From Setophaga petechia (lineage: Eukaryota; Chordata; Aves; Passeriformes; Parulidae), in contig JANCRA010000001.1 in assembly GCA_024362935.1 (NCBI GenBank), positions 53,293,501 through 53,357,500 on the forward strand: a DNA stretch of 64,000 nt, read 5' to 3'. A program made the translations under genes and the position numbers. The notes beneath the pieces were generated by a model. That model was not told the DNA's origin, ran no database searches, and saw only the letters and a list, made by a program, of their open reading frames with translations. Positions 23,863 through 37,019 of this stretch are shown piece by piece. Numbering within the stretch: position 1 is the first letter of the stretch; each line of letters starts with the position of its first letter.

Positions 23863-25265
23863 TTACGCCTAGGGTAAGGGTTTTTTAATCCAGAAAGCCC
23901 TGAGCTCCAGGCACACTGCAACTGCAAAAGGTATCCCAAGGGGAGCGCAAAACCGCCACAACATGGCTGCCTCCACAGCTTTTTCTTTGGTGCCATCCCT
24001 AACCCTAGGCTGATTTACCTGTCTAGGGCTAGGGTTAGGGTTACGCCTAGGGTTAGGGTTTTTTAAATGAGAAAGGCTTGAGCTCCAGACACAATTCAGC
24101 AGGCAAAGGCATCCCAAGGGGATCGAAAAAGTGCCACAACATGGCTGCCTCCGCACATTTTTCCTTGGGACCGTCCCTAACCCTAGGCTGATTGACCAGT
24201 TTAGTAGTTAGGGTTACGCCTAGGGTAAGGGTTTTTTAATCCAGAAAGCCCTGAGCTCCAGGCACACTGCAACTGCAAAAGGTATCCCAAGGGGAGCGCA
24301 AAAGCGCCGCGACATGGCTGCCTCCACAGCTTTTTCTTTGGTGCCATCCCTAACCCTAGGCTGATTTACCTGTCTAGGGCTAGGGTTAGGGTTACACCTA
24401 GGGTTAGGGTTTTTTAAATGAGAAAGGCTTGAGCTCCAGACACAATTCAGCTGGCAAAGGCATCCCAAGGGGATCGAAAAAGTGCCGCAACATGGCTGCC
24501 TCCGCACATTTTTCCTTGGGACCGTCCCTAACCCTAGGTTGATTGACCAGTTTAGGGGTTAGGGTTACGCCTAGGGTAAGGGTTTTTTAATCCAGAAAGC
24601 CCTGAGCTCCAGGCACACTGCAACTGCAAAAGGTATCCCAAGGGGAGCGCAAAAGCGCCGCGACATCGCTGCCTCCACAGCTTTTTCTTTGGTGCCATCC
24701 CTAACCCTAGGCTGATTTACCTGTCTAGGGCTAGAGTGAGGGTTACGCCTAGGGTTAGGGTTTTTTAAATGAGAAAGGCTTGAGCTCCAGACACAATTCA
24801 GCAGGCAAAGGCATCCCAAGGGGATCGAAAAAGTGCCACAACATGGCTGCCTCCGCACATTTTTCCTTGGGACCGTCCCTAACCCTAGGCTGATTGACCA
24901 GTTTAGGGGTTAGGGTTACGCCAAGGTAAGGGTTTTTTAATCCAGAAAGCCCTGAGCTCCAGGCACACTGCAACTGCAAAAGGTATCCCAAGGGGAGCCC
25001 AAAAGCTCCACAACATGGCTGCCTCCACAGATTTTTCTTTGGTGCCATCCCTAACCCTAGGCTGATTTACCTGTCTAGGGCTAGGGTTAGGGTTACGCCT
25101 AGGGTTAGGGTTTTTTAAATGAGAAAGGCTTGAGCTCCAGACACAATTCAGCAGGCAAAGGCATCCCAAGGGGATCGAAAAACTGCCACAACATGGCTGC
25201 CTCCGCACATTTTTCCTTGGGACCGTCCCTAACCCTAGGCTGATTGACCAGTTTAGTAGTTAGGG
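23863..25265 (+). repeat. Four-dimer higher-order repeat (1403 bp), copy 2
   Basis: This is a direct tandem copy of 22460-23862 with the same one-base loss in its fourth dimer (24916). Differences from copy 1 include AAACCGCC near 23951 and GGGTTACACCTAGGG near 24393, the latter a CG to CA change. A shared private deletion in adjacent blocks is strong evidence for recent tandem duplication of the four-dimer unit. Confidence 0.88.
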
Positions 25266-25616
25266 TCACGCCTAGGGTAAGGGTTTTTTAATCCAGAAAG
25301 CCCTGAGCTCCAGGCACGCTGCCACTGCAAAAGGTATCCCAAGGGGAGCGCAAAAGCTCCACAACATGGCTGCCTCCACAGCTTTTTCTTTGCTGCCATC
25401 CCTAACCCTAGGCTGATTTACCTGTCTAGGGCTAGGGTTAGGGTTACGCCTAGGGTTAGGGTTTTTTAAATGAGAAAGGCTTGAGCTCCAGACACAATTC
25501 AGCTGGCAAAGGCATCCCAAGGGGATCGAAAAAGTGCCACAACATGGCTGCCTCCGCACATTTTTCCTTGGGACCGTCCCTAACCCTAGGCTGATTGACT
25601 AGTTTAGTAGTTAGGG

Positions 25617-25789
25617 TTACGCCTAGGGTAAGGGTTTTTTAATCCAGAAAGCCCTGAGCTCCAGGCACACTGCAACTGCAAAAAGTATCCCAAGGGGAGC
25701 GCAAAAGTGCCGCGACATGGCTGCCTCCACAGCTTTTTCTTTGGTGCCATCCCTAACCCTAGGCTGATTGAGCAGTTTAGGGGTTAGGG
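25617..25789 (+). repeat. Hybrid half-unit (173 bp): A head fused to B tail
   Basis: A normal A half runs from 25617 to the shared segment CCCTAACCCTAGGCTGATT (25751-25769). It then continues as a B-half tail, GAGCAGTTTAGGGGTTAGGG, and the next A half starts at 25790. The rest of A and the first part of B are missing. The two halves are identical across the junction segment, so an unequal exchange between A and B explains it. The unit resembles 10526-10876 with an internal deletion. Confidence 0.9.
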
Positions 25790-28700
25790 TTACGCCTAGG
25801 GTAAGGGTTTTTTAATCCAGAAAGCCCTGAGCTCCAGGCACACTGCAACTGCAATAGGTATCCCAAGGGGAGCGCAAAAGCGCCTCGACATCGCTGCCTC
25901 CACAGCTTTTTCTTTGGTGCCATCCCTAACCCTAGGCTGATTTACCTGTCTAGGGCTAGGGTTAGGGTTAAGCCTAGGGTTAGGGTTTTTGAAATGAGAA
26001 AGGCTTGAACTCCAGACACAATTCAGCTGGCAAAGGCATCCCTAGGGGATCGAAAAAGTGCCACAACATGGCTGCCTCCGCACATTTTTCCTTGGGACCG
26101 TCCCTAACCCTAGGCTGATTGAGCAGTTTAGGGGTTAGGGTTACGCCTAGGGTAAGGGTTTTTTAATCCAGAAAGCCCTGAGCTCCAGGCACACTGCAAC
26201 TGCAAAAGGTATCCCAAGGGGAGCGCAAAAGCGCCGCGACATCGCTGCCTCCACAGCTTTTTCTTTGGTGCCATCCCTAACCCTAGGCTGATTTACCTGT
26301 CTAGGGCTAGGGTTAGGGTTAAGCCTAGGGTTAGGGTTTTTTAAATGAGAAAGGCTTGAGCTCCAGACACAATTCAGCAGGCAAAGGCATCCCAAGGGGA
26401 TCGCAAAAGTGCCACAACATGGCTGCCTCCGCACATTTTTCCTTGGGACCGTCCCTAACCCTAGGCTGATTGACCAGTTTAGGGGTTAGGGTTACGCCTA
26501 GGGTAAGGGTTTTTTAATCCAGAAAGCCCTGAGCTCCAGGCACACTGCAACTGCAAAAGGTATCCCAAGGGGAGCGCAAGAGCGCCACAACATGGCTGCC
26601 TCCACAGCTTTTTCTTTGGTGCCATCCCTAACCCTAGGCTGATTTACCTGTCTAGGGCTAGGGTTAGGGTTACGCCTAGAGTTAGGGTTTTTTAAATGAG
26701 AAAGGCTTGAGCTCCAGACACAATTCAGCTGGCAAAGGCATCCCAAGGGGATCGAAAAAGTGCCACAACATGGCTGCCTCCGCACATTTTTCCTTGGGAC
26801 CGTCCCTAACCCTAGGCTGATTGACCAGTTTAGGGGTTAGGGTTACGCCTAGGGTAAGGGTTTTTTAATCCAGAAAGCCCTGAGCTCCAGGCACACTGCA
26901 ACTGCAAAAGGTATCCCAAGGGGAGCGCAAAAGCGCCTCGACATCGCTGCCTCCACAGCTTTTTCTTTGGTGCCATCCCTAACCCTAGGCTGATTTACCT
27001 GTCTAGGGCTAGGGTTAGGGTTAAGCCTAGGGTTAGGGTTTTTGAAATGAGAAAGGCTTGAGCTCCAGACACAATTCAGCTGGCAAAGGCATCCCAAGGG
27101 GATCGAAAAAGTGCCACAACATGGCTGCCTCCGCACATTTTTCCTTGGGACCGTCCCTAACCCTAGGCTGATTGACCAGTTTAGTAGTTAGGGTTACGCC
27201 TAGGGTAAGGGTTTTTTAATCCAGAAAGCCCTGAGCTCCAGGCACACTGCAACTGCAAAAGGTATCCCAAGGGGAGCGCAAAAGCGCCGCGACATCGCTG
27301 CCTCCACAGCTTTTTCTTTGGTGCCATCCCTAACCCTAGGCTGATTTACCTGTCTAGGGCTAGGGTTAGGGTTAAGCCTAGGGTTAGGGTTTTTGAAATG
27401 AGAAAGGCTTGAGCTCCAGAAACAATTCAGCTGGCAAAGGCATCCCAAGGGGATCGAAAAAGTGCCACAACATGGCTGCCTCCGCACATTTTTCCTTGGG
27501 ACCGTCCCTAACCCTAGGCTGATTGACCAGTTTAGGGGTTAGGGTTACGCCTAGGGTAAGGGTTTTTTAATCCAGAAAGCCCTGAGCTCCAGGCACACTG
27601 CAACTGCAAAAGGTATCCCAAGGGGAGCGCAAAAGCGCCGCGACATCGCTGCCTCCACAGCTTTTTCTTTGGTGCCATCCCTAACCCTAGGCTGATTTAC
27701 CTGTCTAGGGCTAGGGTTAGGGTTAAGCCTAGTGTTAGGGTTTTTTAAATGAGAAAGACTTGAGCTCCAGACACAATTCACCTGGCAAAGGCATCCCAAG
27801 GGGATCGAAAAAGTGCCACAACATGGCTGCCTCCGCACATTTTTCCTTGGGACCGTCCCTAACCCTAGGCTGATTGACCAGTTTAGGGGTTAGGGTTACG
27901 CCTAGGGTAAGGGTTTTTTAATCCAGAAAGCCCTGAGCTCCAGGCACACTGCAACTGCAAAAGGTATCCCAAGGGGAGCGCAAAAGCGCCACAACATGGC
28001 TGCCTCCACAGCTTTTTCTTTGGTGCCATCCCTAACCCTAGGCTGATTTACCTGTCTAGGGCTAGGGTTAGGGTTACGCCTAGGGTTAGGGTTTTTTAAA
28101 TGAGAAAGGCTTGAGCTCCAGACACAATTCAGCTGGCAAAGGCATCCCAAGGGGATCGAAAAAGTGCCACAACATGGCTGCCTCCGCACATTTTTCCTTG
28201 GGACCGTCCCTAACCCTAGGCTGATTGACCAGTTTAGTAGTTAGGGTTACGCCTAGGGTAAGGGTTTTTTAATCCAGAAAGCCCTGAGCTCCAGGCACAC
28301 TGCAACTGCAAAAGGTATCCCAAGGGGAGCGCAAAAGCGCCGCGACATGGCTGCCTCCACAGCTTTTTCTTTGGTGCCATCCCTAACCCTAGGCTGATTT
28401 ACCTGTCTAGGGCTAGGGTTAGGGTTACGCCTAGCGTTAAGGTTTTTGAAATGAGAAAGGCTTGAGCTCCAGACACAATTCAGCTGGCAAAGGCATCCCA
28501 AGGGGATCGAAAAAGTGCCGCAACATGGCTGCCTCCGCACATTTTTCCTTGGGACCGTCCCTAACCCTAGGTTGATTGACCAGTTTAGGGGTTAGGGTTA
28601 CGCCTAGGGTAAGGGTTTTTTAATCCAGAAAGCCCTGAGCTCCAGGCACACTGCAACTGCAAAAGGTATCCCAAGGGGAGCGCAAAAGCGCCGCGACATC

Positions 28701-30000
28701 GCTGCCTCCACAGCTTTTTCTTTGGTGCCATCCCTAACCCTAGGCTGATTTACCTGTCTAGGGCTAGAGTGAGGGTTACGCCTAAGGTTAGGGTTTTTTA
28801 AATGAGAAAGGCTTGAGCTCCAGACACAATTCAGCAGGCAAAGGCATCCCAAGGGGATCGAAAAAGTGCCACAACATGGCTGCCTCCCCACATTTTTCCT
28901 TGGGACCGTCCCTAACCCTAGGCTGATTGACCAGTTTAGGAGTTAGGGTCACGCCTAGGGTAAGGGTTTTTTAATCCAGAAAGCCCTGAGCTCCAGGCAC
29001 GCTGCCACTGCAAAAGGTATCCCAAGGGTAGCGCAAAAGCTCCACAACATGGCTGCCTCCACAGCTTTTTCTTTGGTGCCATCCCTAACCCTAGGCTGAT
29101 TTACCTGTCTAGGGCTAGGGTTAGGGTTACGCCTAGGGTTAGGGTTTTTTAAATGAGAAAGGCTTGAGCTCCAGACACAATTCAGCAGGTAAAGGCATCC
29201 CAAGGGGATCGAAAAAGTGCCGCAACATGGCTGCCTCCGCACATTTTTCCTTGGGACCGTCCCTAGCCCTAGGCTGATTGACTAGTTTAGTAGTTAGGGT
29301 TACGCCTAGGGTAAGGGTTTTTTAATCCAGAAAGCCCTGAGCTCCAGGCACACTGCAACTTCAAAAAGTATCCCAAGGGGAGCGCAAAAGCGCCGCGACA
29401 TCGCTGCCTCCACAGCTTTTTCTTTGGTGCCATCCCTAACCCTAGGCTGATTTACCTGTCTAGGGCTAGGGTTGGGGTTAAGCCTAGGGTTAGGGTTTTT
29501 GAAATGAGAAAGGCTTGAGCTCCAGACACAATTCAGCTGGCAAAGGCATCCCAAGGGTATCGAAAAAGTGCCACAACATGGCTGCCTCCGCACATTTTTC
29601 CTTGGGACCGTCCCTAACCCTAGGCTGATTGAGCAGTTTAGGGGTTAGGGTTACGCCTAGGGTAAGGGTTTTTTAATCCAGAAAGCCCTGAGCTCCAGGC
29701 ACACTGCAACTGCAAAAGGTATCCCAAGGGGAGCGCAAAAGCGCCGCGACATGGCTGCCTCCACAGCATTTCTTTGGTGCCATCCCTAACCCTAGGCTGA
29801 TTTACCTGTCTAGGGCTAGGGTTAGGGTTAAGCCTAGGGTTAGGGTTTTTTAAATGAGAAAGACTTGAGCTCCAGACACAATTCACCTGGCAAAGGCATC
29901 CCAAGGGGATCGCAAAAGTGTCACAACATGGCTGCCTCCCCACATTTTTCCTTGGGACCGTCCCTAACCCTAGGCTGATTGACCAGTTTAGGGGTTAGGG
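25790..30000 (+). repeat. Twelve-dimer stretch after first phase shift
   Basis: The stretch contains dimers at 25790 to 29651 in 351-bp steps. The last is 350 bp because CACAGCATTTCTTTGG near 29766 has lost one base. Units at 28598, 28949, 29300 and 29651 repeat the marker order of 12281, 12632, 12983 and 13334, a further long-range match at an offset of 16317 bp. Units at 27194 and 27545 repeat the 6314/6665 and 21758/22109 pair (CCAGAAACAATTC, then CTAGTGTTAGGG). Confidence 0.85.
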
Positions 30001-32380
30001 TTACGCCGGGGGTAAGGGTTTTTAAATCCAGAAAGCCCTGAGCTCCAGGCACGCTGCAACTGCAAAAGGTATCCCAAGGGGAGCGCAAAAGCTCCACAAC
30101 ATGGCTGCCTCCACAGCTTTTTCTTTGGTTCCATCCCTAACCCTAGGCTGATTTACCTGTCTAGGGCTAGGGTTAGGGTTACGCCTAGGGTTAGGGTTTT
30201 TTAAATGAGAAAGGCTTGAGCTCCAGACACAATTCAGCAGGCAAAGGCATCCCAAGGGGATCGAAAAAGTGCCGCAACATGGCTGCCTCCGCACATTTTT
30301 CCTTGGGACCGTCCCTAACCCTAGGCTGATTGACCAGTTTAGTAGTTAGGGTTACGCCTAGGGTAAGGGTTTTTTAATCCAGAAAGCCCTGAGCTCCAGG
30401 CACACTGCAGCTGCAAAAGGTGTCCCAAGGGGAGCGCAAAATCGCCACGACATCGCTGCCTCCACAGCTTTTTCTTTGCTGCCATCCCTAACCCTAGGCT
30501 GTTTTACCTGTCTAGGGCTAGAGTTAGGGTTACGGCTAGGGTTAGGGTTTTTTAAATGAGAAAGGCTTGAGCTCCAGACACAATTCAGCAGGCAAAGGCA
30601 TCCCAAGGGGATCGAAAAAGTGCCACAACATGGCTGCCTCCGCACATTTTTCCTTGGGACCGTCCCTAACCCTAGGCTGATTGACCAGTTTAGTAGTTAG
30701 GGTTACGCCTAGGGTAAGGGTTTTTTAATCCAGAAAGCCCTGAGCTCCAGGCACACTGCAACTGCAAAAGGTGTCCCAAGGGGAGCGCAAAAGCGCCGCG
30801 ACATCGCTGCCTCCACAGCTTTTTCTTTGGTGCCATCCCTAACCCTAGGCTGATTTACCTGTCTAGGGCTAGGGTTAGGGTTACGCCTAGGGTTAGGGTT
30901 TTTTAAATGAGAAAGGCTTGAGCTCCAGACACAATTCAGCTGGCAAAGGCATCCCAAGGGGATCGAAAAAGTGCCACAACATGGCTGCCTCCGCACATTT
31001 TTCCTTGGGACCGTCCCTAACCCTAGGTTGATTGACCAGTTTAGTAGTTAGGGTTACGCCTAGGGTAAGGGTTTTTTAATCCAGAAAGCCCTGAGCTCCA
31101 GGCACACTGCAACTGCAAAAGGTATCCCAAGGGGAGCGCAAAAGCGCCGCGACATCGCTGCCTCCACAGCTTTTTCTTTGGTGCCATCCCTAACCCTAGG
31201 CTGATTTACCTGTCTAGGGCTAGAGTGAGGGTTACGCCTAGGGTTAGGGTTTTTTAAATGAGAAAGGCTTGAGCTCCAGACACAATTCAGCAGGCAAAGG
31301 CATCCCAAGGGGATCGAAAAAGTGCCACAACATGGCTGCCTCCGCACATTTTTCCTTGGGACCGTCCCTAACCCTAGGCTGATTGACCAGTTTAGGGGTT
31401 AGGGTTACGCCTAGGGTAAGGGTTTTTTAATCCAGAAAGCCCTGAGCTCCAGGCACACTGCAACTGCAAAAGGTATCCCAAGGGGAGCGCAAAAGCGCCG
31501 CGACATGGCTGCCTCCACAGCTTTTTCTTGGGTGCCATCCATAAGCCTAGGCTGATTTACCTGTCTAGGGCTAGGGTTAGGGTTACGCCTAGGGTTAGGG
31601 TTTTTTAAATGAGAAAGGCTTGAACTCCAGACACAATTCAGCAGGCAAAGGCATCCCAAGGGGATCGAAAAAGTGCCGCAACATGGCTGCCTCCGCACAT
31701 TTTTCCTTGGGACCGTCCCTAACCCTAGGCTGATTGACCAGTTTAGTAGTTAGGGTTACGCCTAGGGTAAGGGTTTTTTAATCCAGAAAGCCCTGAGCTC
31801 CAGGCACACTGCAACTGCAAAAGGTATCCCAAGGGGAGCGCAAAAGCGCCTCGACATCGCTGCCTCCACAGCTTTTTCTTTGGCGCCATCCCTAACCCTA
31901 GGCTGATTTACCTGTCTAGGGCTAGGGTTAGGGTTAAGCCTAGGGTTAGGGTTTTTTAAATGAGAAAGGCTTGAGCTCCAGACACAATTCAGCTGGCAAA
32001 GGCATCCCAAGGGGATCGAAAAAGTGCCACAACATGGCTGCCTCCGCACATTTTTCCCTGGGACCGTCCCTAACCCTAGGCTGATTGAGCAGTTTAGCGG
32101 TTAGGGTTACGCCTAGGGTAAGGGTTTTTTAATCCAGAAAGCCCTGAGCTCCAGGCACACTGCAACTGCAAAAGGTATCCCAAGGGGAGCGCAAAAGCGC
32201 CGCGACATGGCTGCCTCCACAGCTTTTTCTTTGGTGCCATCCCTAACTCTAGGCTGATTTACCTGTCTAGGGCTAGGGTTAGGGTTACGCCTAGGGTTAG
32301 GGTTTTTTAAATGAGAAAGGCTTGAGCTCCAGACACAATTCAGCTGGCAAAGGCATCCCAAGGGGATCGAAAAAGTGCCA

Positions 32381-32392
32381 CAACATGGCGGC
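32381..32392 (+). promoter_or_regulatory. YY1-type site (CAACATGGCGGC) in a B half
   Basis: Same one-base variant of the conserved CATGGCTGCC segment, here in the B half, followed by CTCCTCACA. Confidence 0.4.
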
Positions 32393-34563
32393 CTCCTCAC
32401 ATTTTTCCCTGGGACCGTCCCTAACCCTAGGCTCATTGAGCTGTTTAGGGGTTAGTGTTACGCCTAGGGTAAGGGTTGTTTAATCCAAAAAGCCCTGAGC
32501 TCCAGGCACACTGCAACTGCAAAAGGTATCCCAAGGGGAGTGAAAAAGCGCCACAACATGGCTGCCTCCACAGCTTTTTCTTTGGTGCCATCCCTAACCC
32601 TAGGCTGATTTACCTGTCTAGGGCTAGGATTAGGGTTACGTCTAGGGTTAGGGTTTTTTAAATGAGAAAGGCTTGAGCTCCAGACACCGTTCAGCTGGCA
32701 AAGGCATCCCAAGGGGATCCAAAAAGTGCCACAATATGGCTGCCTCCGCACATTTTTCCCTGGGACCGTCCCTAACCCTAGGCTGATTGACCAGTTTAGG
32801 GGTTACGGTTACGCCTAGGGTAAGGGTTTTTTAATCCAGAAAGCCCTGAGCTCCAGGCACACTGCAACTGCAAAAGGTATCCCAAGGGGAGCACAAGAGC
32901 GCCACAACATGGCTGCCTCCACAGCTTTTTCTTTGGTGCCATCCCTAACCCTAGGCTGATTTACCTGTCTAGGGCTAGGGTTAGGGTTACGCCTAGGGTT
33001 AGGGTTTTTTAAATGAGAAAGGCTTGAACTCCAGACACAATTCAGCAGGCAAAGGCATCCCAAGGGGATCGAAAAAGTGCCGCAACATGGCTGCCTCCGC
33101 ACATTTTTCCTTGGGACCGTCCCTAACCCTAGGCTGATTGACCAGTTTAGTAGTTAGGGTTACGCCTAGGGTAAGGGTTTTTTAATCCAGAAAGCCCTGA
33201 GCTCCAGGCACACTGCAACTGCAAAAGGTATCCCAAGGGGAGCGCAAAAGCGCCGCGACATCGCTGCCTCCACAGCTTTTTCTTTGGTGCCATCCCTAAC
33301 CCTAGGCTGATTTACCTGTCTAGGGCTAGGGTTAGGGTTACGCCTAGGGTTAGGGTTTTTTAAATGAGAAAGGCTTGAGCTCCAGACACAATTCAGCAGG
33401 CAAAGGCATCCCAAGGGGATCGAAAAAGTGCCACAACATGGCTGCCTCCGCACATTTTTCCTTGGGACCGTCCCTAACCCTAGGCTGATTGACCAGTTTA
33501 GGGGTTAGGGTTACGCCTAGGGTAAGGGTTGTTTAATCCAAAAAGCCCTGAGCTCTAGGCACACTGCAACTGCAAAAGGTATCCCAAGGGGAGCGCAAAA
33601 GCTCCACAACATGGCCGCCTCCACAGCTTTTTCTTTGGTGCCATCCCTAACCCTAGGCTGATTTACCTGTCTAGGGCTAGGGTTAGGGTTACGCCTAGGG
33701 TTAGGGTTTTTGAAATGAGAAAGGCTTGAGCTCCAGACACAATTCAGCAGGCAAAGGAATCCCAAGGGGATCGAAAAAGTGCCGCAACATGGCTGCCTCC
33801 GCACATTTTTCCTTGGGACCGTCCCTAACCCTAGGCTGATTGACCAGTTTAGTGGTTAGGGTTACGCCTAGGGTAAGGGTTTTTTAATCCAGAAAGCCCT
33901 GAGCTCCAGGCACACTGCAACTGCAAAAGGTATCCCAAGGGGAGCGCAAAAGCGCCGCGACATCGCTGCCTCCACAGCTTTTTCTTTGGTGCCATCCCTA
34001 ACCCTAGGCTGATTTACCTGTCTAGGGCTAGGGTTAGGGTTATGCCTAGGGTTAGGGTTTTTTAAATGAGAAAGGCTTGAGCTCCAGACACAATTCAGCT
34101 GGCAAAGGCATCCCAAGGGGATCGAAAAAGTGCCGCAACATGGCTGCCTCCGCACATTTTTCCTTGGGACCGTCCCTAACCCTAGGCTGATTGACCAGTT
34201 TAGGGGTTAGGGTTACGCCTAGGGTAAGGGTTTTTTAATCCAGAAAGCCCTGAGCTCCAGGCACACTGCAACTGCAAAAGGTATCCCAAGGGGAGCGCAA
34301 AAGCGCCGCGACATGGCTTCCTCCACAGCTTTTTCTTTGGTGCCATCCCTAACCCTAGGCTGATTTACCTGTCTAGGGCTAGGGTTAGGGTTACGCCTAG
34401 GGTTAGGGTTTTTGAAATGAGAAAGGCTTGAGCTCCAGACACAATTCAGCTGGCAAAGGCATCCCAAGGGGATCGAAAAAGTGCCACAACATGGCTGCCT
34501 CCGCACATTTTTCCTTGGGACCGTCCCTAACCCTAGGCTGATTGACCAGTTTAGGGGTTAGGG

Positions 34564-35265
34564 TTACGCCTAGGGTAATGGTTTTTAAATCCAGAATGCC
34601 CTGAGCTCCAGGCACGCTGCAACTGCAAAAGGTATCCCAAGGGGAGCGCAAAAGCGCCACAACATGGCTGCCTCCACAGCTTTTTCTTTGGTGCCATCCC
34701 TAACCCTAGGCTGATTTACCTGTCTAGGGCTAGAGTTAGGGTTACGCCTAGGGTTAGGGTTTTTTAAATGAGAAAGGCTTGAGCTCCAGACACAATTCAC
34801 CTTGCAAAGGTATCCCTAGGGGATCGAAAAAGTGCCAAAACATGGCTGCCTCCGCACATTTTTCCTTGGGACCGTCCCTAACCGTAGGCTGATTGACCTA
34901 TTTTGGGGTTAGGGTTACGCCTAGGGTAAGGGTTGTTTAATCCAGAAAGCCCTGAGCTCCAGGCACACTGCAACTGCAAAAGGCATCCCAAGGGGAGCCC
35001 AAAAGCTCCACAACATGGCTGCCTCCACAGCTTTTTCTTTGCTGCCATCCCTAACCCTAGGCTGATTTACCTGTCTAGGGCTAGGGTTAGGGTTACGCCT
35101 AGGGTTAGGGTTTTTTAAATGAGAAAGGCTTGAGCTCCAGACACAATTCAGCAGGCAAAGGCATCCCAAGGGGATCGAAAAAGTGCCGCAACATGGCTGC
35201 CTCCGCACATTTTTCCTTGGGACCGTCCCTAACCCTAGGCTGATTGACCAGTTTAGTAGTTAGGG
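34564..35265 (+). repeat. Marked two-dimer block, copy 1 of 3
   Basis: The first dimer has CCAGAATGCCCTGAG, AATTCACCTTGCAAAGG and ATCCCTAGGGGATCG. It ends ACCGTAGGCTGATTG followed by ACCTATTTTGGGG (34881-34907). The second starts with GGGTTGTTTAATCCAG. The same combination is found at 36318 and 38774. The spacings are 1754 bp (five dimers less one base) and 2456 bp (seven dimers less one base). Confidence 0.85.
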
Positions 35266-36317
35266 TAACGCCTAGGGTAAGGGTTTTTTAATCCAGAAAG
35301 CCCTGAGCTCCAGGCACACTGCAACTGCAAAAGGTATCCCAAGGGGAGCGCAAAAGCGCCACGACATCGCTGCCTCCACAGCTTTTTCTTTGGTGCCATC
35401 CCTAACCCTAGGCTGATTTACCTGTCTAGGGCTAGGGTTAGGGTTACACCTAGGGTTAGGGTTTTTTAAATGAGAAAGGCTTGAGCTCCAGACACAATTC
35501 AGCTGGCAAAGGAATCCCAAGGGGATCGAAAAAGTGCCACAACATGGCTGCCTCCGCACATTTTTCCTTGGGACCGCCCCTAACCCTAGGCTGATTGACC
35601 AGTTTAGTAGTTAGGGTTACGACTAGGGTAAGGGTTTTTTAATCCAGAAAGCCCTGAGCTCCAGGCACACTGCAACTGCAAAAGGTATCCCAAGGGGAGC
35701 GCAAAAGCGCCACGACATCGCTGCCTCCACAGCTTTTTCTTTGGTGCCATCCCTAACCCTAGGCTGATTTACCTGTCTCGGGCTAGAGTTAGGGTTACGC
35801 CTAGGGTTAGGGTTTTTTAAATGAGAAAGGCTTGAGCTCCAGTCACAATTCAGCTGGCAAAGGCATCCCAAGGGGATCGAAAAAGTGCCGCAACATGGCT
35901 GCCTCCGCACATTTTTCCTTGGGACCGTCCCTAACCCTAGGCTGATTGACCAGTTTAGGGGTTAGGGTTACGCCTAGGGTAAGGGTTTTTTAATCCAGAA
36001 AGCCCTGAGCTCCAGGCACACTGCAACTGCAAATGTATCCCAAGGGGAGCGCAAAAGCGCCGCGACATCGCTGCCTCCACAGCTTTTTCTTTGGTGCCAT
36101 CCCTAACCCTAGGCTGATTTACCTGTCTAGGGCTAGGGATAGGGTTACGCCTACGGTTAGGGTTTTTGAAATGAGAAAGGCTTGAGCTCCAGACACAATT
36201 CAGCAGGCAAAGGCATCCCAAGGGGATCGAAAAAGTGCCACAACATGGCTGCCTCCCCACATTTTTCCTTGGGACCGTCCCTAACCCTAGGCTGATAGGC
36301 CAGTTTAGGGGTTAGGG

Positions 36318-37019
36318 TTACGCCTAGGGTAAGGGTTTTTAAATCCAGAATGCCCTGAGCTCCAGGCATGCTGCAACTGCAAAAGGTATCCCAAGGGGAG
36401 CGCAAAAGCGCCACAACATGGCTGCCTCCACAGCTTTTTCTTTGGTGCCATCCCTAACCCTAGGCTGATTTACCTGTCTAGGGCTAGAGTTAGGGTTACG
36501 CCTAGGGTTAGGGTTTTTTAAATGAGAAAGGCTTGAGCTCCAGACACAATTCACCTTGCAAAGGTATCCCTAGGGGATCGAAAAAGTGCCACAACATGGC
36601 TGCCTCCGCACATTTTTCCTTGGGACCGTCCCTAACCGTAGGCTGATTGACCTATTTTGGGGTTAGGGTTACTCCTAGGTTAAGGGTTGTTTAATCCAGA
36701 AAGCCCTGAGCTCCAGGCACACTGCAACTGCAAAAGGTATCCCAAGGGGAGCGCAAAAGCTCCACAACATGGCTGCCTCCACAGCTTTTTCTTTGGTGCC
36801 ATCCCTAACCCTAGGCTGATTTACCTGTCTAGGGCTAGAGTTAGGGTTACGCCTAGGGTTAGGGTTTTTTAAATGAGAAAGGCTTGAGCTCCAGACACAA
36901 TTCAGCAGGCAAAGGCATCCCAAGGGGATGGAAAAAGTGCCACAACATGGCTGCCTCCCCACATTTTTCCTTGGGACCGTCCCTAACCCTAGGCTGATTG
37001 ACCAGTTTAGGGGTTAGGG
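36318..37019 (+). repeat. Marked two-dimer block, copy 2 of 3
   Basis: This carries the same markers as 34564-35265, with ACCGTAGGCTGATTG beginning at 36635. Private changes are GGCATGCTGC (a CG to TG change) and TACTCCTAGGTTAAGGG near 36670. Confidence 0.85.

Noticed and set aside
32476..32661. Plus-strand 61-codon open frames at 32476, 34933, 39143 and similar sites
   Set aside because: They appear only where GGGTTTTTTAATCC has mutated to GGGTTGTTTAATCC, which supplies a TTG as start. They end in the T-run region and have no coding features.
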